Shown: one piece after another, positions 15,258 to 17,022 of the stretch | Layout: the number at the start of each line of letters is the position of its first letter | Position numbering within the stretch: the first letter of the stretch is position 1 | Assembly (NCBI GenBank): GCA_964529035.1 | Contig: CAZGUG010000042.1 | Location: 1-17,022, forward strand | Source of the DNA: CAZGUG01 sp964529035 | Lineage (GTDB): Bacteria > Bacillota > Clostridia > Ch29 | DNA: 17,022 bases | Reading direction: 5' to 3' | Notes under the pieces: model-generated | What the model was told of the DNA's origin: nothing | Database searches by the model: none | The model's input: the letters and a program-made list of their open reading frames with translations, nothing else | Made by a program: the position numbers and the translations under genes

Positions 15258-15838
15258 TACCCCCTTATNNNNNNNNNNNNNNNNNNNNNNNNNNNNNNNN
15301 NNNNNNNNNNNNNNNNNNNNNNNNNNNNNNNNNNNNNNNNNNNNNNNNNNNNNNNNNNNNNNNNNNNNGCCAGTCCTCCCACCACCGCCGTAACCAGCTG
15401 CGGCCAGCCGAACATAAGGCTTAGGGCGGAAGCCGCAGGCTCTGGTACCACCAGTATTCCTACGGCAGTGCTTACCAGAAAGTATAAAAATAAGAATTTC
15501 AACACCGAAGCCAGTACTATTCCAGCACCCTTGTTTTTCCGGTACCACCAGCCGTATACCAGTACAAAAACGATATTGCCGCCGGCTATGATTGGTACAA
15601 GCCAGAGAAATACAATATGCTGCTGCATAAGCGCTATCGCCGGTGCAAAAATACTGATAACAATCCCGCTCCAGGCCCCCACCAAAACCGATGCCACAGC
15701 CAGCGATGCATTAACCAGGCTGCCCACTATGTAATTGGACATTAGCGGAGGAAGCGAAAGCAGGGGCCTTGTCATCTGAAACGCTACAGTCAGCGCCAGG
15801 ATAATCGCTGTCCTGGTTAAAAATTTCATCCCTTTCAT
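15254..15838 (-). CDS. ECF-type transporter S component (CblT-like?), interrupted by gap
   Basis: The start is the ATG at 15838 with GGAGG 5 nt upstream; a longer in-frame reading from 15859 is rejected for lack of a ribosome site. About 156 residues are readable before the N gap (15368-15269). They form five or so hydrophobic helices (for example FLTRTAIILALTVAFQMTR, LVNASLAVASVLVGAWSGIV, VPIIAGGNIVFVLVYGWWY, FLFLYFLVSTAVGILVV), as in S components of energy-coupling-factor transporters. After the gap the same nominal frame gives IRGY and a stop at 15256-15254, but the frame across the gap is not proven. S components bind the vitamin and dock to a shared energising module encoded elsewhere. 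Position beside cobT and a cobalamin riboswitch suggests a corrinoid precursor, as proposed for CblT; this is inference. It lies 22 nt after mnmH and may be cotranscribed with it. Confidence 0.75.
   Translation of the reverse strand: MKGMKFLTRTAIILALTVAFQMTRPLLSLPPLMSNYIVGSLVNASLAVASVLVGAWSGIVISIFAPAIALMQQHIVFLWLVPIIAGGNIVFVLVYGWWYRKNKGAGIVLASVLKFLFLYFLVSTAVGILVVPEPAASALSLMFGWPQLVTAVVGGLXXXXXXXXXXXXXXXXXXXXXXXXXXXXXXXXXXIRGY
15269..15368. other. Assembly gap (100 N)
   Basis: Exactly 100 undetermined bases, again a placeholder length. It removes the C-terminal coding part of the S component, so that gene's length and frame cannot be trusted here. Confidence 0.98.
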
Positions 15839-15860
15839 AAAAACCTCCCTGAAAAACACT

Positions 15861-16916
15861 TTATTGAAACAAAAAGAACCGTCCCTTTTGTTTCTTTTGT
15901 TTGGTGTGCAGGAATTCGGTTATGGCCTGGGCACACTCTTCCATGTTGTCGCTGTCAAGTTTCAAACTATAGTCGTATTTTTTCTCGGAATGATAATACT
16001 TGGGGTCATAATGCTTTTCCAGCAGAAACCTCACTATCCCGTCATAATTCTTTGCTTCCAGAAGCGCAAGCAGCATATCCGTCTTCCTGCTGCCCAACTC
16101 TCCCCTGAGCCTTTTGATCGAAGTCCTTATTTCTTCCGATACTTCGTCCCCCTGTATATTTATATATTCGTCAACTATTCTCCTTATTCTCTGCTGCATT
16201 GAACATTCAACCAGGATATGGACCCCGGATTTCATTTTATCCACCAGGACAGCAGGCAGGTATGCCCTTCCCACCCTCGGGCTTTCGGACTCGATTATAA
16301 TATAGTTCTTATCAATACTTCTCAGCCTTTCAAACAGCAGCGCTTCAAAGTCCTTCTGGTACCGGGGCTCACCAAGCCCCACCGTACCGAATATCGAGCC
16401 CCGGCTGTTGGCAATAGCCTCCAGGTCCACCGAGGGAAAACCCCTGTCTTTTAGTATTCCAAGCAGCTGCGTCTTACCCACCCCGGTATTGCCGTGGATA
16501 ACCACCACCTGTTTCGACTTGATTAAGGCATCCAGGTTGTCTAATACATACCTTCTGTATTCCTTGTAACCGCCCTCCAGTTGGTGTACCCTGTGCCCGA
16601 GGGAATCAAGCAGCTGCACAAGGGAGCCGCTCCGCATGCCCCCCCTTGAACAGAACACCACTATCTCTTTACCCTTTTCCTCCTGGGTCCCTATTTTTTC
16701 ATATATATCCTTAAGCTTGCCGGATACTATTTCAATACCCCTAATCTTTGCCTTTCCGGTGCCCTCTTTTTTGTACAGCGTGCCTACAAGGGCCCTTTCT
16801 TCATCGTCAAACAGCGGTATGTTAACCGCGCCGGGTATAGTACCTTTTCGAAACTCGCCCGGCGAGCGCACGTCAACCACTGCGTAGTCCCCATCGTATA
16901 TGTCGCTTGCCTTCAT
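15861..16916 (-). CDS. mnmH: tRNA 2-selenouridine synthase
   Basis: 351 residues (also called selU or ybbB). It replaces the sulfur of 2-thiouridine at wobble position 34 of certain tRNAs with selenium from selenophosphate, by way of a geranylated intermediate. Residues 1-125 are a rhodanese domain (VDVRSPGEF, GAVNIPLFDDEERALVGTLYK, and the catalytic Cys89 in VFCSRGGMRSGS). Residues about 135-335 are a P-loop domain with Walker A GNTGVGKT (142-149) and SRGSIFG. Length is close to the family norm. The ATG at 16916 has GAGG with an 8-nt spacer. Presence implies selenophosphate synthetase (SelD) elsewhere in the genome. The last dozen residues (KQKKQKGRFFLFQ) are encoded by a low-complexity inverted repeat and look like an added tail. 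The S-component gene follows by 22 nt. Confidence 0.95.
   Translation of the reverse strand: MKASDIYDGDYAVVDVRSPGEFRKGTIPGAVNIPLFDDEERALVGTLYKKEGTGKAKIRGIEIVSGKLKDIYEKIGTQEEKGKEIVVFCSRGGMRSGSLVQLLDSLGHRVHQLEGGYKEYRRYVLDNLDALIKSKQVVVIHGNTGVGKTQLLGILKDRGFPSVDLEAIANSRGSIFGTVGLGEPRYQKDFEALLFERLRSIDKNYIIIESESPRVGRAYLPAVLVDKMKSGVHILVECSMQQRIRRIVDEYINIQGDEVSEEIRTSIKRLRGELGSRKTDMLLALLEAKNYDGIVRFLLEKHYDPKYYHSEKKYDYSLKLDSDNMEECAQAITEFLHTKQKKQKGRFFLFQ
15866..15894. repeat. Inverted repeat in the 3' end of mnmH
   Basis: GAAACAAAA (15866-15874) and TTTTGTTTC (15886-15894) form a perfect 9-bp inverted repeat around an 11-nt loop containing GAACCGTCCC. From memory, this GGGACGG/TTTTTGTTTC pattern is scattered through many clostridial genomes. 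It supplies the stop-proximal codons of mnmH and could also act as a weak hairpin. Confidence 0.6.
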
Positions 16917-16983
16917 TCATATCGCCTCTTCGTAAAACCGTATGTTCTTCCGATAAGACCAATGGCCGGTCCCTTCCAATAGT

Positions 16984-16992
16984 ATTATATCA
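16984..16992 (-). promoter_or_regulatory. Extended -10 promoter for mnmH
   Basis: On the minus strand TGATATAAT (16992-16984) is an extended -10 element. The -35 at the proper distance (TTATAA, 17012-17007) is poor, as expected for extended -10 promoters. It gives a leader of about 60 nt before the mnmH start. Confidence 0.55.
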
Positions 16993-17022
16993 GATAATTT
17001 ACAGCTTTATAAAGTTGACTTC

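Noticed and set aside
14213..15424. 403-codon plus-strand frame antisense to cobT, extending through the riboswitch and the N gap
   Set aside because: It is a shadow of the GC-rich cobT coding frame; it crosses a structured RNA and undetermined bases and resembles no protein family.

Overview
The window looks like part of a draft genome from an anaerobic, probably spore-forming clostridial Firmicute of the Peptococcaceae/Desulfotomaculum/Pelotomaculum kind. The evidence is canonical sigma-A promoters, strong GGAGG ribosome binding sites, CCA-encoded tRNA genes, a PadR module, a stalk-type cell-wall hydrolase, a cobalamin riboswitch ahead of cobT, an ECF S component and a selenouridine tRNA-modification gene. 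The genus is inference. Nearly everything is on the minus strand; the only plus-strand gene is the small hemerythrin-CheX hybrid. Two runs of exactly 100 N (12004-12103 and 15269-15368) are assembly gaps of nominal size, and each truncates a gene.

Region 1 (1-5357) is visibly AT-rich and looks like acquired accessory DNA. A 1592-residue protein (coiled coils, a long beta-rich middle, a C-terminal Cys2-His-Cys finger) overlaps by 11 nt the start of a superfamily 2 helicase that runs off the left edge. The helicase N-terminus resembles the DUF1998-associated group (MrfA/YprA, DrmA, DruE). This pair is the best candidate in the window for a little-described system, plausibly a Druantia-type III-like or other DUF1998-helicase anti-phage module.

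Region 2 (5478-7730) holds a chimeric gene in which about 87 residues of bacteriohemerythrin are joined in frame to the C-terminal part of a CheX-type phosphatase. Convergent to it is a three-gene minus-strand operon: a PadR repressor with a 16-bp palindromic operator, a four-helix membrane protein with a permease-prefix-like N-terminus, and a permuted NlpC/P60-like hydrolase.

Region 3 (7699-10394) holds a secreted stalk/Ig-repeat/glucosaminidase wall hydrolase with its terminator. Two separately transcribed alanine tRNA genes follow (anticodons CGC and GGC); the CGC gene has a perfect consensus TTGACA-17-TATAAT promoter.

Region 4 (10395-12003) has no intact gene up to 10932 but carries about ten degenerate units of roughly 40 bp. 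These are followed by a small zinc-ribbon protein and a response-regulator/GGDEF diguanylate cyclase cut by the first gap.

Region 5 (12106-17022) is a corrinoid and tRNA-modification block. A promoter and cobalamin riboswitch with an attenuator terminator control cobT, and 42 nt behind cobT lies a B12-binding-fold radical SAM protein of the DUF4080 type. Upstream are an ECF S component cut by the second gap, and mnmH/selU (tRNA 2-selenouridine synthase). The cobT, riboswitch and S-component neighbourhood points to uptake and activation of a lower-ligand base or corrinoid precursor, which may also serve the radical SAM enzyme.
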